DNA of 64,000 nt, taken from the NCBI GenBank assembly GCA_963573315.1, contig OY752148.1, positions 62,001 through 126,000 on the forward strand. Reading direction: 5' to 3'. Every line of letters starts with the position of its first letter. The stretch's first letter is position 1. A program made the position numbers and the translations under genes. Below the pieces are notes generated by a model. The model made no database searches and was not told the origin of the DNA. It saw only the letters and a list, made by a program, of their open reading frames with translations. This document shows, one piece after another, positions 44,651 through 57,700 of this stretch. The stretch is from Entomortierella parvispora (lineage: Eukaryota; Mortierellomycota; Mortierellomycetes; Mortierellales; Mortierellaceae).

Positions 44651-44718
44651 GACCGTTGTTTACACGGTGTTCGACCGTTTACACAGGGTTAGACCGTTCA
44701 GACCGTTTACACGGGACC
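44651..44718 (+). repeat. Cluster of ACCGTTTACACGG-like motifs in unit 1
   Basis: Four related ACCGTT(T)TACAC/ACCGTT motifs in 68 bases; two weaker TTTACACG/TTTACACA copies lie near 46057 and 46090. Could be protein-binding sites; no factor identified. Confidence 0.6.
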
Positions 44719-45846
44719 AGACCTCTCCGCTGCAGATACAAAAATGCGCGCGCTGATTTTTTGTTTTCTTTTTTTTCTCTCTCACCACCTCCCCTCCTCC
44801 CCACACCCACCCTACATTCCCACTGACATTTCACATGCACATTTCCATTTCAGTCATGATCCATCTCTGCCATGGCTCCAAGGGTTGTCCAACCAAGCCC
44901 AGCACTCGCGTGCAACTCAGACACAAGAGCACGGCTCGTGTTTTTTTTAAGGTATGCTCTGAGCTGAACTAAAATATATGAAATCCAGCCAAACAAAAAA
45001 ATCCCTTGCGCCCTACTTCCTAGGCCTTCGTTTGTGTACTTCAGTCACTAACGCCCCCTTGCATGTCTATCCTGTAGTCTCTTGTAGCACTGCAGCACAG
45101 CCCAGGCTAGCGCGCGTTCTTCAAACCGCGTGGTCAGTAACAAGCACAAGTGCTGAGCTCTCGTCTCGGGCCCAGAGAAGCATAAGCCAGGTCTCAAGAG
45201 ACCCAGTTCCTGAAAAATACCAGCTCCATCTGCCTCTCTGGTGACGCGCTTCGCTCTCCAAAAGAAAGCTCTGTCCTCTGCCGCCCGCTGTCCTTCAAGA
45301 ACGTCTCTTCCCTACAAAGAGACCGAGGGTAGCGCCTCTCAACTGGCTACCTTCAACTCCGCCAGAGGCCACCGGCCTTTCAACAACATCCGCTGCTTTC
45401 AGAGGCTCGCTTTCAGAGACTCCACAGCAACCCCGGCTCTTTGGAGCATGCTCGGTCCTTGCACCCTTGCATCTTTGCACGCTTTCAGTGGTGACCGCCC
45501 ACCAAGAACGCCTCCCCTGCCTGCCAGCTTTTCTGCTGCGGCTGGCTTGCCACCAGTCAACACAAAAAGCAGTCCCGCTTCAAGTAAACAAGAACGCGTC
45601 GTCCATCCATCCGTCCATCCATCCATCGAAGGGAGTCAAAGTACGCGCCATCCGCCATCCAAAGCCCAAGAAGAGGACAGCTTTCTCCTCTCCCATCCTA
45701 GCCATCTCATCGGTGCTACCTCCATCCATGGTACGGCTATTACTATTATTTCTTCGGGGCCAAGTGGATGCACAGGACCAAGCACTGGACACATGGACCA
45801 TATCCATATCCATATTCCATCCATACCGTCGGCTCCTGGACAAAGA

Positions 45847-46743
45847 CAAGGTAATGGCAGTGGCCTCAGCGCTTCAGGGCAGGGCGTCCTTTGGTGCCTG
45901 TGTGAAGTTTCAATGATGAATAGTGGCGGTGGGCTGGCTGTCCTCAACCTTCTTCGGCTGGCACTGTTATGTAGTGATCTGGCCCCCTCCGTGGATAAAG
46001 TCGAAGGGAGTGAGTGAGGCTGGGGCCGACCTCTGAGAGACATCTGTACAAAGTGGGTTTACACGCGTCTTGGTAGCGTCCGCTGACCATTTACACAGTC
46101 TTTCCACTTCTTAGGAACCAAGTCTTCCGCAAGGATCACATTCCATTCAGGTCGTCCACCCCTTTGAGCTCAAACAAGGTAATGGCAGTGGGCTAAGCGC
46201 TCCAAGACAAGGCGTCTATGGCGCTTGTGTGAATTTCAATGAAGACTTTAGGTGGCGAAGAGAGGACAAGAGGGAGAGGGAGAGGGGGGGGGTTAAGCAC
46301 CATCCTGACCCAGAAACACCTCCTCCGCGGCTGTCTCCATTATCGGAAGATGGTTGGGGCCCCACCTACAGGTGCATAATTGCAGAAGGGGGTGTGGGCT
46401 GGGTGAGGGCGTTGGATGCAAAGAGAGGACAAGAGGGAGAGGGAGAGGGGGGGGGGGGGGTAAGCGCCATCCTGGCCCAGAAAACTCCTCCTCCGCGGCT
46501 ACCTCCATTCACGGAAGATGGTTGGGGCCCCACCTACAGGTGGACAATAGCAGAAGGGGGTGAGAGTGGAGGGATGGGCTTGGGTGCGGGTGCGGGGTGT
46601 GGGGGAGATGGGGGGGCCACTCTGAGAAACACCTCTGCGGCTGGTGGGAAGCCCCTGGCTAGGTTAATTGCAATAGAGGTGCAACCGCGTCTTGATAGCG
46701 TCCACTGACCATTTACATAGTCTTGCCACTTCTTAGGAACCAA
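45847..46743 (+). repeat. Nested internal duplications in unit 1
   Basis: Three pairs. CAAGGTAATGGCAGTGG starts at 45847 and 46175 with about 80 similar bases. The block GAGGACAAGAGGGAGAGGG to GGGGCCCCACCTACAGGTG starts at 46262 and 46425 (163-base period). GCGTCTTG(G/A)TAGCGTCC with ACTTCTTAGGAACCAA occurs at about 46065 and 46687. Copies have diverged, so they are older than the array. Confidence 0.8.
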
Positions 46744-47291
46744 ACCCCGCACCGTGTCCTCACCCACCCCATCCTCGTGAACGAGAGGAGCATTGTCAAC
46801 GCAGGCCGACTAGAGTCTCTCTCTGATCATTACAGTCCTCTGAAGCCCTTTTCCGAGATCCAAACTCTACCCTATACCTTCCATATCATAGGCGAAGAAG
46901 AGTGCGCATCAAGCCAGATGTCGTGTGAGGATCGATCGACTCTAGGAGTCCTTCATCATGTCCTCCTCTGCATACTGGTGTGTACTTTTAGCTATTTTGA
47001 TAGGCTGGATTTGTGTATGAGGGGTGATCTCGGCCTTTGGTGAGGTACTTTGTCAAGAGTTCTCTATTTTTTTGTCGTTGACTGTTGCTCACTTCTCCTC
47101 TCCATCGCTTGGCGGGGAACGGTCACTTCCAACGTGATGCGGTGCCGCTCTTCTCTTCGAGATCGAACCCATGGCCCCTGGGACCGTATTGTCCTTGTAC
47201 CTTTGAATGGATGCCATCTTTCTGTTCTCTTCGTGATTTTAATACAGAGACCCATCATCGATCTTGTTCCTTTGAGTGACCACAGACTAAG

Positions 47292-47400
47292 AAGTAAACG
47301 CGCGATCACTGTACAATAAATAAAAAAAGAAATGTCAACTCTTTTCAATATTCCTGATGAGAGGAACCGAGCAGTGTTCGTCAACAATGACAACATGAAT
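47292..47400 (+). repeat. Unit tail similar to the 3' flank of CaMKK-like kinase 2
   Basis: GAAGTAAACGCGCG followed by CAATAT..CTG.TGAGAGGA.C.GAGCA occurs here and at about 40675-40760, just downstream of the kinase 2 stop. Diverged but collinear. The same tail is in every copy. Confidence 0.7.
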
Positions 47401-47445
47401 CTCTTGAAGTAATAGTTGATCAAGAAAACAAAGGTCATCAGGTCC

Positions 47446-50400
47446 CCACCAAATTGAATGAAACGTTCACTAGGTTGAGAAGTAGGCTGAGAAGTAGATA
47501 TATAGGTTGAGAAGAAGGTTGAGAAGTACAGTAGGTTGGAAAATACTAGGCGAGTGCGGTATGGCTTTGACGCGAGATGGGGGTGCCGGCTACATGGCTG
47601 CTTGGTGACGGGGAGGATGTGTTGGTTGCAGTCGCCCCAAGACTTGTCGACTTTTGTCCTCGGGGGGAGCGCCAGAGATCCAGGAGAGAGTACCGATCAC
47701 CATCGCTGATCTTTGGGTGCAGCAGAGACTCGAGTGCTCTGAGTGCAATGGAGAGGACAGGATCTTTTGTCGCCACCGTCCTGGATGCCATCCTAGATCC
47801 TAGATCAACAGATCCACGCAGGGAAGAAGGGAGATGCCCGCCTCCTTTTGTGCTCCTGACCACTCTCCAGAACATATCAAGACCGAGCACGTCTGCTTCT
47901 TTTTCTTTTCCCGAGAAGGATCGGTCATTAAAAAGAGAGATGGACCCTCCACCGCAACCTTTATGGATCCAGGGTCCAGGATCCGATGATCGGATCCAAC
48001 ACGACAGATATCTTCACTGAGGAGACGTCTTCCTCCTTCCAGTTTTCAGGATCTGACAGGTAGACGGAGGCATGAGAACAAAACCCCCCCCCCGAGCTAT
48101 GGTGGGATGCAGCCAGTGCCATCTGATTCTCCATTCTCCACGGTGCCTCCTCCCTCTCCGAGAACTTCAAAGACAATGTTGGTACGCGTGCCACTTGTAG
48201 GAATGAACCTCTCTTGCGGACCCTAGGACAAGGTCCACCTTCGTAATTGCGTTCAAGCCACCGGACCGAGTGTGCATGGAAAAGAAGGGAAAAGGGCTAT
48301 CTGGCCATGTAGCTGGACCGTTGTTTACACGGTGTTCGACCGTTTACACAGGGTTAGACCGTTCAGACCGTTTACACGGGACCAGACCTCTCCGCTGCAG
48401 ATACAAAAATGCGCGCGCTGATTTTTTGTTTTCTTTTTTTTCTCTCTCACCACCTCCCCTCCTCCCCACACCCACCCTACATTCCCACTGACATTTCACA
48501 TGCACATTTCCATTTCAGTCATGATCCATCTCTGCCATGGCTCCAAGGGTTGTCCAACCAAGCCCAGCACTCGCGTGCAACTCAGACACAAGAGCACGGC
48601 TCGTGTTTTTTTTAAGGTATGCTCTGAGCTGAACTAAAATATATGAAATCCAGCCAAACAAAAAAATCCCTTGCGCCCTACTTCCTAGGCCTTCGTTTGT
48701 GTACTTCAGTCACTAACGCCCCCTTGCATGTCTATCCTGTAGTCTCTTGTAGCACTGCAGCACAGCCCAGGCTAGCGCGCGTTCTTCAAACCGCGTGGTC
48801 AGTAACAAGCACAAGTGCTGAGCTCTCGTCTCGGGCCCAGAGAAGCATAAGCCAGGTCTCAAGAGACCCAGTTCCTGAAAAATACCAGCTCCATCTGCCT
48901 CTCTGGTGACGCGCTTCGCTCTCCAAAAGAAAGCTCTGTCCTCTGCCGCCCGCTGTCCTTCAAGAACGTCTCTTCCCTACAAAGAGACCGAGGGTAGCGC
49001 CTCTCAACTGGCTACCTTCAACTCCGCCAGAGGCCACCGGCCTTTCAACAACATCCGCTGCTTTCAGAGGCTCGCTTTCAGAGACTCCACAGCAACCCCG
49101 GCTCTTTGGAGCATGCTCGGTCCTTGCACCCTTGCATCTTTGCACGCTTTCAGTGGTGACCGCCCACCAAGAACGCCTCCCCTGCCTGCCAGCTTTTCTG
49201 CTGCGGCTGGCTTGCCACCAGTCAACACAAAAAGCAGTCCCGCTTCAAGTAAACAAGAACGCGTCGTCCATCCATCCGTCCATCCATCCATCGAAGGGAG
49301 TCAAAGTACGCGCCATCCGCCATCCAAAGCCCAAGAAGAGGACAGCTTTCTCCTCTCCCATCCTAGCCATCTCATCGGTGCTACCTCCATCCATGGTACG
49401 GCTATTACTATTATTTCTTCGGGGCCAAGTGGATGCACAGGACCAAGCACTGGACACATGGACCATATCCATATCCATATTCCATCCATACCGTCGGCTC
49501 CTGGACAAAGACAAGGTAATGGCAGTGGCCTCAGCGCTTCAGGGCAGGGCGTCCTTTGGTGCCTGTGTGAAGTTTCAATGATGAATAGTGGCGGTGGGCT
49601 GGCTGTCCTCAACCTTCTTCGGCTGGCACTGTTATGTAGTGATCTGGCCCCCTCCGTGGATAAAGTCGAAGGGAGTGAGTGAGGCTGGGGCCGACCTCTG
49701 AGAGACATCTGTACAAAGTGGGTTTACACGCGTCTTGGTAGCGTCCGCTGACCATTTACACAGTCTTTCCACTTCTTAGGAACCAAGTCTTCCGCAAGGA
49801 TCACATTCCATTCAGGTCGTCCACCCCTTTGAGCTCAAACAAGGTAATGGCAGTGGGCTAAGCGCTCCAAGACAAGGCGTCTATGGCGCTTGTGTGAATT
49901 TCAATGAAGACTTTAGGTGGCGAAGAGAGGACAAGAGGGAGAGGGAGAGGGGGGGGGTTAAGCACCATCCTGACCCAGAAACACCTCCTCCGCGGCTGTC
50001 TCCATTATCGGAAGATGGTTGGGGCCCCACCTACAGGTGCATAATTGCAGAAGGGGGTGTGGGCTGGGTGAGGGCGTTGGATGCAAAGAGAGGACAAGAG
50101 GGAGAGGGAGAGGGGGGGGGGGGGGTAAGCGCCATCCTGGCCCAGAAAACTCCTCCTCCGCGGCTACCTCCATTCACGGAAGATGGTTGGGGCCCCACCT
50201 ACAGGTGGACAATAGCAGAAGGGGGTGAGAGTGGAGGGATGGGCTTGGGTGCGGGTGCGGGGTGTGGGGGAGATGGGGGGGCCACTCTGAGAAACACCTC
50301 TGCGGCTGGTGGGAAGCCCCTGGCTAGGTTAATTGCAATAGAGGTGCAACCGCGTCTTGATAGCGTCCACTGACCATTTACATAGTCTTGCCACTTCTTA

Positions 50401-51110
50401 GGAACCAAACCCCGCACCGTGTCCTCACCCACCCCATCCTCGTGAACGAGAGGAGCATTGTCAACGCAGGCCGACTAGAGTCTCTCTCTGATCATTACAG
50501 TCCTCTGAAGCCCTTTTCCGAGATCCAAACTCTACCCTATACCTTCCATATCATAGGCGAAGAAGAGTGCGCATCAAGCCAGATGTCGTGTGAGGATCGA
50601 TCGACTCTAGGAGTCCTTCATCATGTCCTCCTCTGCATACTGGTGTGTACTTTTAGCTATTTTGATAGGCTGGATTTGTGTATGAGGGGTGATCTCGGCC
50701 TTTGGTGAGGTACTTTGTCAAGAGTTCTCTATTTTTTTGTCGTTGACTGTTGCTCACTTCTCCTCTCCATCGCTTGGCGGGGAACGGTCACTTCCAACGT
50801 GATGCGGTGCCGCTCTTCTCTTCGAGATCGAACCCATGGCCCCTGGGACCGTATTGTCCTTGTACCTTTGAATGGATGCCATCTTTCTGTTCTCTTCGTG
50901 ATTTTAATACAGAGACCCATCATCGATCTTGTTCCTTTGAGTGACCACAGACTAAGAAGTAAACGCGCGATCACTGTACAATAAATAAAAAAAGAAATGT
51001 CAACTCTTTTCAATATTCCTGATGAGAGGAACCGAGCAGTGTTCGTCAACAATGACAACATGAATCTCTTGAAGTAATAGTTGATCAAGAAAACAAAGGT
51101 CATCAGGTCC
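47446..51110 (+). repeat. Satellite unit copy 2 (3665 bp)
   Basis: C run of 10 at 48084-48093; G run of 14 at 50112-50125. Otherwise as copy 1. Confidence 0.95.
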
Positions 51111-54100
51111 CCACCAAATTGAATGAAACGTTCACTAGGTTGAGAAGTAGGCTGAGAAGTAGATATATAGGTTGAGAAGAAGGTTGAGAAGTACAGTAGG
51201 TTGGAAAATACTAGGCGAGTGCGGTATGGCTTTGACGCGAGATGGGGGTGCCGGCTACATGGCTGCTTGGTGACGGGGAGGATGTGTTGGTTGCAGTCGC
51301 CCCAAGACTTGTCGACTTTTGTCCTCGGGGGGAGCGCCAGAGATCCAGGAGAGAGTACCGATCACCATCGCTGATCTTTGGGTGCAGCAGAGACTCGAGT
51401 GCTCTGAGTGCAATGGAGAGGACAGGATCTTTTGTCGCCACCGTCCTGGATGCCATCCTAGATCCTAGATCAACAGATCCACGCAGGGAAGAAGGGAGAT
51501 GCCCGCCTCCTTTTGTGCTCCTGACCACTCTCCAGAACATATCAAGACCGAGCACGTCTGCTTCTTTTTCTTTTCCCGAGAAGGATCGGTCATTAAAAAG
51601 AGAGATGGACCCTCCACCGCAACCTTTATGGATCCAGGGTCCAGGATCCGATGATCGGATCCAACACGACAGATATCTTCACTGAGGAGACGTCTTCCTC
51701 CTTCCAGTTTTCAGGATCTGACAGGTAGACGGAGGCATGAGAACAAAACCCCCCCCCCCGAGCTATGGTGGGATGCAGCCAGTGCCATCTGATTCTCCAT
51801 TCTCCACGGTGCCTCCTCCCTCTCCGAGAACTTCAAAGACAATGTTGGTACGCGTGCCACTTGTAGGAATGAACCTCTCTTGCGGACCCTAGGACAAGGT
51901 CCACCTTCGTAATTGCGTTCAAGCCACCGGACCGAGTGTGCATGGAAAAGAAGGGAAAAGGGCTATCTGGCCATGTAGCTGGACCGTTGTTTACACGGTG
52001 TTCGACCGTTTACACAGGGTTAGACCGTTCAGACCGTTTACACGGGACCAGACCTCTCCGCTGCAGATACAAAAATGCGCGCGCTGATTTTTTGTTTTCT
52101 TTTTTTTCTCTCTCACCACCTCCCCTCCTCCCCACACCCACCCTACATTCCCACTGACATTTCACATGCACATTTCCATTTCAGTCATGATCCATCTCTG
52201 CCATGGCTCCAAGGGTTGTCCAACCAAGCCCAGCACTCGCGTGCAACTCAGACACAAGAGCACGGCTCGTGTTTTTTTTAAGGTATGCTCTGAGCTGAAC
52301 TAAAATATATGAAATCCAGCCAAACAAAAAAATCCCTTGCGCCCTACTTCCTAGGCCTTCGTTTGTGTACTTCAGTCACTAACGCCCCCTTGCATGTCTA
52401 TCCTGTAGTCTCTTGTAGCACTGCAGCACAGCCCAGGCTAGCGCGCGTTCTTCAAACCGCGTGGTCAGTAACAAGCACAAGTGCTGAGCTCTCGTCTCGG
52501 GCCCAGAGAAGCATAAGCCAGGTCTCAAGAGACCCAGTTCCTGAAAAATACCAGCTCCATCTGCCTCTCTGGTGACGCGCTTCGCTCTCCAAAAGAAAGC
52601 TCTGTCCTCTGCCGCCCGCTGTCCTTCAAGAACGTCTCTTCCCTACAAAGAGACCGAGGGTAGCGCCTCTCAACTGGCTACCTTCAACTCCGCCAGAGGC
52701 CACCGGCCTTTCAACAACATCCGCTGCTTTCAGAGGCTCGCTTTCAGAGACTCCACAGCAACCCCGGCTCTTTGGAGCATGCTCGGTCCTTGCACCCTTG
52801 CATCTTTGCACGCTTTCAGTGGTGACCGCCCACCAAGAACGCCTCCCCTGCCTGCCAGCTTTTCTGCTGCGGCTGGCTTGCCACCAGTCAACACAAAAAG
52901 CAGTCCCGCTTCAAGTAAACAAGAACGCGTCGTCCATCCATCCGTCCATCCATCCATCGAAGGGAGTCAAAGTACGCGCCATCCGCCATCCAAAGCCCAA
53001 GAAGAGGACAGCTTTCTCCTCTCCCATCCTAGCCATCTCATCGGTGCTACCTCCATCCATGGTACGGCTATTACTATTATTTCTTCGGGGCCAAGTGGAT
53101 GCACAGGACCAAGCACTGGACACATGGACCATATCCATATCCATATTCCATCCATACCGTCGGCTCCTGGACAAAGACAAGGTAATGGCAGTGGCCTCAG
53201 CGCTTCAGGGCAGGGCGTCCTTTGGTGCCTGTGTGAAGTTTCAATGATGAATAGTGGCGGTGGGCTGGCTGTCCTCAACCTTCTTCGGCTGGCACTGTTA
53301 TGTAGTGATCTGGCCCCCTCCGTGGATAAAGTCGAAGGGAGTGAGTGAGGCTGGGGCCGACCTCTGAGAGACATCTGTACAAAGTGGGTTTACACGCGTC
53401 TTGGTAGCGTCCGCTGACCATTTACACAGTCTTTCCACTTCTTAGGAACCAAGTCTTCCGCAAGGATCACATTCCATTCAGGTCGTCCACCCCTTTGAGC
53501 TCAAACAAGGTAATGGCAGTGGGCTAAGCGCTCCAAGACAAGGCGTCTATGGCGCTTGTGTGAATTTCAATGAAGACTTTAGGTGGCGAAGAGAGGACAA
53601 GAGGGAGAGGGAGAGGGGGGGGGTTAAGCACCATCCTGACCCAGAAACACCTCCTCCGCGGCTGTCTCCATTATCGGAAGATGGTTGGGGCCCCACCTAC
53701 AGGTGCATAATTGCAGAAGGGGGTGTGGGCTGGGTGAGGGCGTTGGATGCAAAGAGAGGACAAGAGGGAGAGGGAGAGGGGGGGGGGGGGTAAGCGCCAT
53801 CCTGGCCCAGAAAACTCCTCCTCCGCGGCTACCTCCATTCACGGAAGATGGTTGGGGCCCCACCTACAGGTGGACAATAGCAGAAGGGGGTGAGAGTGGA
53901 GGGATGGGCTTGGGTGCGGGTGCGGGGTGTGGGGGAGATGGGGGGGCCACTCTGAGAAACACCTCTGCGGCTGGTGGGAAGCCCCTGGCTAGGTTAATTG
54001 CAATAGAGGTGCAACCGCGTCTTGATAGCGTCCACTGACCATTTACATAGTCTTGCCACTTCTTAGGAACCAAACCCCGCACCGTGTCCTCACCCACCCC

Positions 54101-54775
54101 ATCCTCGTGAACGAGAGGAGCATTGTCAACGCAGGCCGACTAGAGTCTCTCTCTGATCATTACAGTCCTCTGAAGCCCTTTTCCGAGATCCAAACTCTAC
54201 CCTATACCTTCCATATCATAGGCGAAGAAGAGTGCGCATCAAGCCAGATGTCGTGTGAGGATCGATCGACTCTAGGAGTCCTTCATCATGTCCTCCTCTG
54301 CATACTGGTGTGTACTTTTAGCTATTTTGATAGGCTGGATTTGTGTATGAGGGGTGATCTCGGCCTTTGGTGAGGTACTTTGTCAAGAGTTCTCTATTTT
54401 TTTGTCGTTGACTGTTGCTCACTTCTCCTCTCCATCGCTTGGCGGGGAACGGTCACTTCCAACGTGATGCGGTGCCGCTCTTCTCTTCGAGATCGAACCC
54501 ATGGCCCCTGGGACCGTATTGTCCTTGTACCTTTGAATGGATGCCATCTTTCTGTTCTCTTCGTGATTTTAATACAGAGACCCATCATCGATCTTGTTCC
54601 TTTGAGTGACCACAGACTAAGAAGTAAACGCGCGATCACTGTACAATAAATAAAAAAAGAAATGTCAACTCTTTTCAATATTCCTGATGAGAGGAACCGA
54701 GCAGTGTTCGTCAACAATGACAACATGAATCTCTTGAAGTAATAGTTGATCAAGAAAACAAAGGTCATCAGGTCC
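51111..54775 (+). repeat. Satellite unit copy 3 (3665 bp)
   Basis: C run of 11 at 51749-51759; G run of 13 at 53778-53790. Otherwise as copy 1. Confidence 0.95.
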
Positions 54776-57700
54776 CCACCAAATTGAATGAAACGTTCAC
54801 TAGGTTGAGAAGTAGGCTGAGAAGTAGATATATAGGTTGAGAAGAAGGTTGAGAAGTACAGTAGGTTGGAAAATACTAGGCGAGTGCGGTATGGCTTTGA
54901 CGCGAGATGGGGGTGCCGGCTACATGGCTGCTTGGTGACGGGGAGGATGTGTTGGTTGCAGTCGCCCCAAGACTTGTCGACTTTTGTCCTCGGGGGGAGC
55001 GCCAGAGATCCAGGAGAGAGTACCGATCACCATCGCTGATCTTTGGGTGCAGCAGAGACTCGAGTGCTCTGAGTGCAATGGAGAGGACAGGATCTTTTGT
55101 CGCCACCGTCCTGGATGCCATCCTAGATCCTAGATCAACAGATCCACGCAGGGAAGAAGGGAGATGCCCGCCTCCTTTTGTGCTCCTGACCACTCTCCAG
55201 AACATATCAAGACCGAGCACGTCTGCTTCTTTTTCTTTTCCCGAGAAGGATCGGTCATTAAAAAGAGAGATGGACCCTCCACCGCAACCTTTATGGATCC
55301 AGGGTCCAGGATCCGATGATCGGATCCAACACGACAGATATCTTCACTGAGGAGACGTCTTCCTCCTTCCAGTTTTCAGGATCTGACAGGTAGACGGAGG
55401 CATGAGAACAAAACCCCCCCCCCGAGCTATGGTGGGATGCAGCCAGTGCCATCTGATTCTCCATTCTCCACGGTGCCTCCTCCCTCTCCGAGAACTTCAA
55501 AGACAATGTTGGTACGCGTGCCACTTGTAGGAATGAACCTCTCTTGCGGACCCTAGGACAAGGTCCACCTTCGTAATTGCGTTCAAGCCACCGGACCGAG
55601 TGTGCATGGAAAAGAAGGGAAAAGGGCTATCTGGCCATGTAGCTGGACCGTTGTTTACACGGTGTTCGACCGTTTACACAGGGTTAGACCGTTCAGACCG
55701 TTTACACGGGACCAGACCTCTCCGCTGCAGATACAAAAATGCGCGCGCTGATTTTTTGTTTTCTTTTTTTTCTCTCTCACCACCTCCCCTCCTCCCCACA
55801 CCCACCCTACATTCCCACTGACATTTCACATGCACATTTCCATTTCAGTCATGATCCATCTCTGCCATGGCTCCAAGGGTTGTCCAACCAAGCCCAGCAC
55901 TCGCGTGCAACTCAGACACAAGAGCACGGCTCGTGTTTTTTTTAAGGTATGCTCTGAGCTGAACTAAAATATATGAAATCCAGCCAAACAAAAAAATCCC
56001 TTGCGCCCTACTTCCTAGGCCTTCGTTTGTGTACTTCAGTCACTAACGCCCCCTTGCATGTCTATCCTGTAGTCTCTTGTAGCACTGCAGCACAGCCCAG
56101 GCTAGCGCGCGTTCTTCAAACCGCGTGGTCAGTAACAAGCACAAGTGCTGAGCTCTCGTCTCGGGCCCAGAGAAGCATAAGCCAGGTCTCAAGAGACCCA
56201 GTTCCTGAAAAATACCAGCTCCATCTGCCTCTCTGGTGACGCGCTTCGCTCTCCAAAAGAAAGCTCTGTCCTCTGCCGCCCGCTGTCCTTCAAGAACGTC
56301 TCTTCCCTACAAAGAGACCGAGGGTAGCGCCTCTCAACTGGCTACCTTCAACTCCGCCAGAGGCCACCGGCCTTTCAACAACATCCGCTGCTTTCAGAGG
56401 CTCGCTTTCAGAGACTCCACAGCAACCCCGGCTCTTTGGAGCATGCTCGGTCCTTGCACCCTTGCATCTTTGCACGCTTTCAGTGGTGACCGCCCACCAA
56501 GAACGCCTCCCCTGCCTGCCAGCTTTTCTGCTGCGGCTGGCTTGCCACCAGTCAACACAAAAAGCAGTCCCGCTTCAAGTAAACAAGAACGCGTCGTCCA
56601 TCCATCCGTCCATCCATCCATCGAAGGGAGTCAAAGTACGCGCCATCCGCCATCCAAAGCCCAAGAAGAGGACAGCTTTCTCCTCTCCCATCCTAGCCAT
56701 CTCATCGGTGCTACCTCCATCCATGGTACGGCTATTACTATTATTTCTTCGGGGCCAAGTGGATGCACAGGACCAAGCACTGGACACATGGACCATATCC
56801 ATATCCATATTCCATCCATACCGTCGGCTCCTGGACAAAGACAAGGTAATGGCAGTGGCCTCAGCGCTTCAGGGCAGGGCGTCCTTTGGTGCCTGTGTGA
56901 AGTTTCAATGATGAATAGTGGCGGTGGGCTGGCTGTCCTCAACCTTCTTCGGCTGGCACTGTTATGTAGTGATCTGGCCCCCTCCGTGGATAAAGTCGAA
57001 GGGAGTGAGTGAGGCTGGGGCCGACCTCTGAGAGACATCTGTACAAAGTGGGTTTACACGCGTCTTGGTAGCGTCCGCTGACCATTTACACAGTCTTTCC
57101 ACTTCTTAGGAACCAAGTCTTCCGCAAGGATCACATTCCATTCAGGTCGTCCACCCCTTTGAGCTCAAACAAGGTAATGGCAGTGGGCTAAGCGCTCCAA
57201 GACAAGGCGTCTATGGCGCTTGTGTGAATTTCAATGAAGACTTTAGGTGGCGAAGAGAGGACAAGAGGGAGAGGGAGAGGGGGGGGGTTAAGCACCATCC
57301 TGACCCAGAAACACCTCCTCCGCGGCTGTCTCCATTATCGGAAGATGGTTGGGGCCCCACCTACAGGTGCATAATTGCAGAAGGGGGTGTGGGCTGGGTG
57401 AGGGCGTTGGATGCAAAGAGAGGACAAGAGGGAGAGGGAGAGGGGGGGGGGGGGTAAGCGCCATCCTGGCCCAGAAAACTCCTCCTCCGCGGCTACCTCC
57501 ATTCACGGAAGATGGTTGGGGCCCCACCTACAGGTGGACAATAGCAGAAGGGGGTGAGAGTGGAGGGATGGGCTTGGGTGCGGGTGCGGGGTGTGGGGGA
57601 GATGGGGGGGCCACTCTGAGAAACACCTCTGCGGCTGGTGGGAAGCCCCTGGCTAGGTTAATTGCAATAGAGGTGCAACCGCGTCTTGATAGCGTCCACT

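Larger units (their letters stand above)
43781..47445 (+). repeat. Satellite unit copy 1 (3665 bp)
   Basis: First copy, joined on its left to unique sequence. C run of 10 at 44419-44428; G run of 14 at 46447-46460. Confidence 0.95.

Noticed and set aside
45241..46017. 258-codon ORF repeated in each satellite unit
   Set aside because: It starts at GTG, has low-complexity CCATCCAT-derived residues and no family pattern. Its repetition only reflects the array.
46229..46708. 159-codon ORF in copies 1 and 2 of the unit
   Set aside because: It is broken in copies 3 to 5 by the one-base change in the G run, and its sequence comes from duplicated G-rich blocks.
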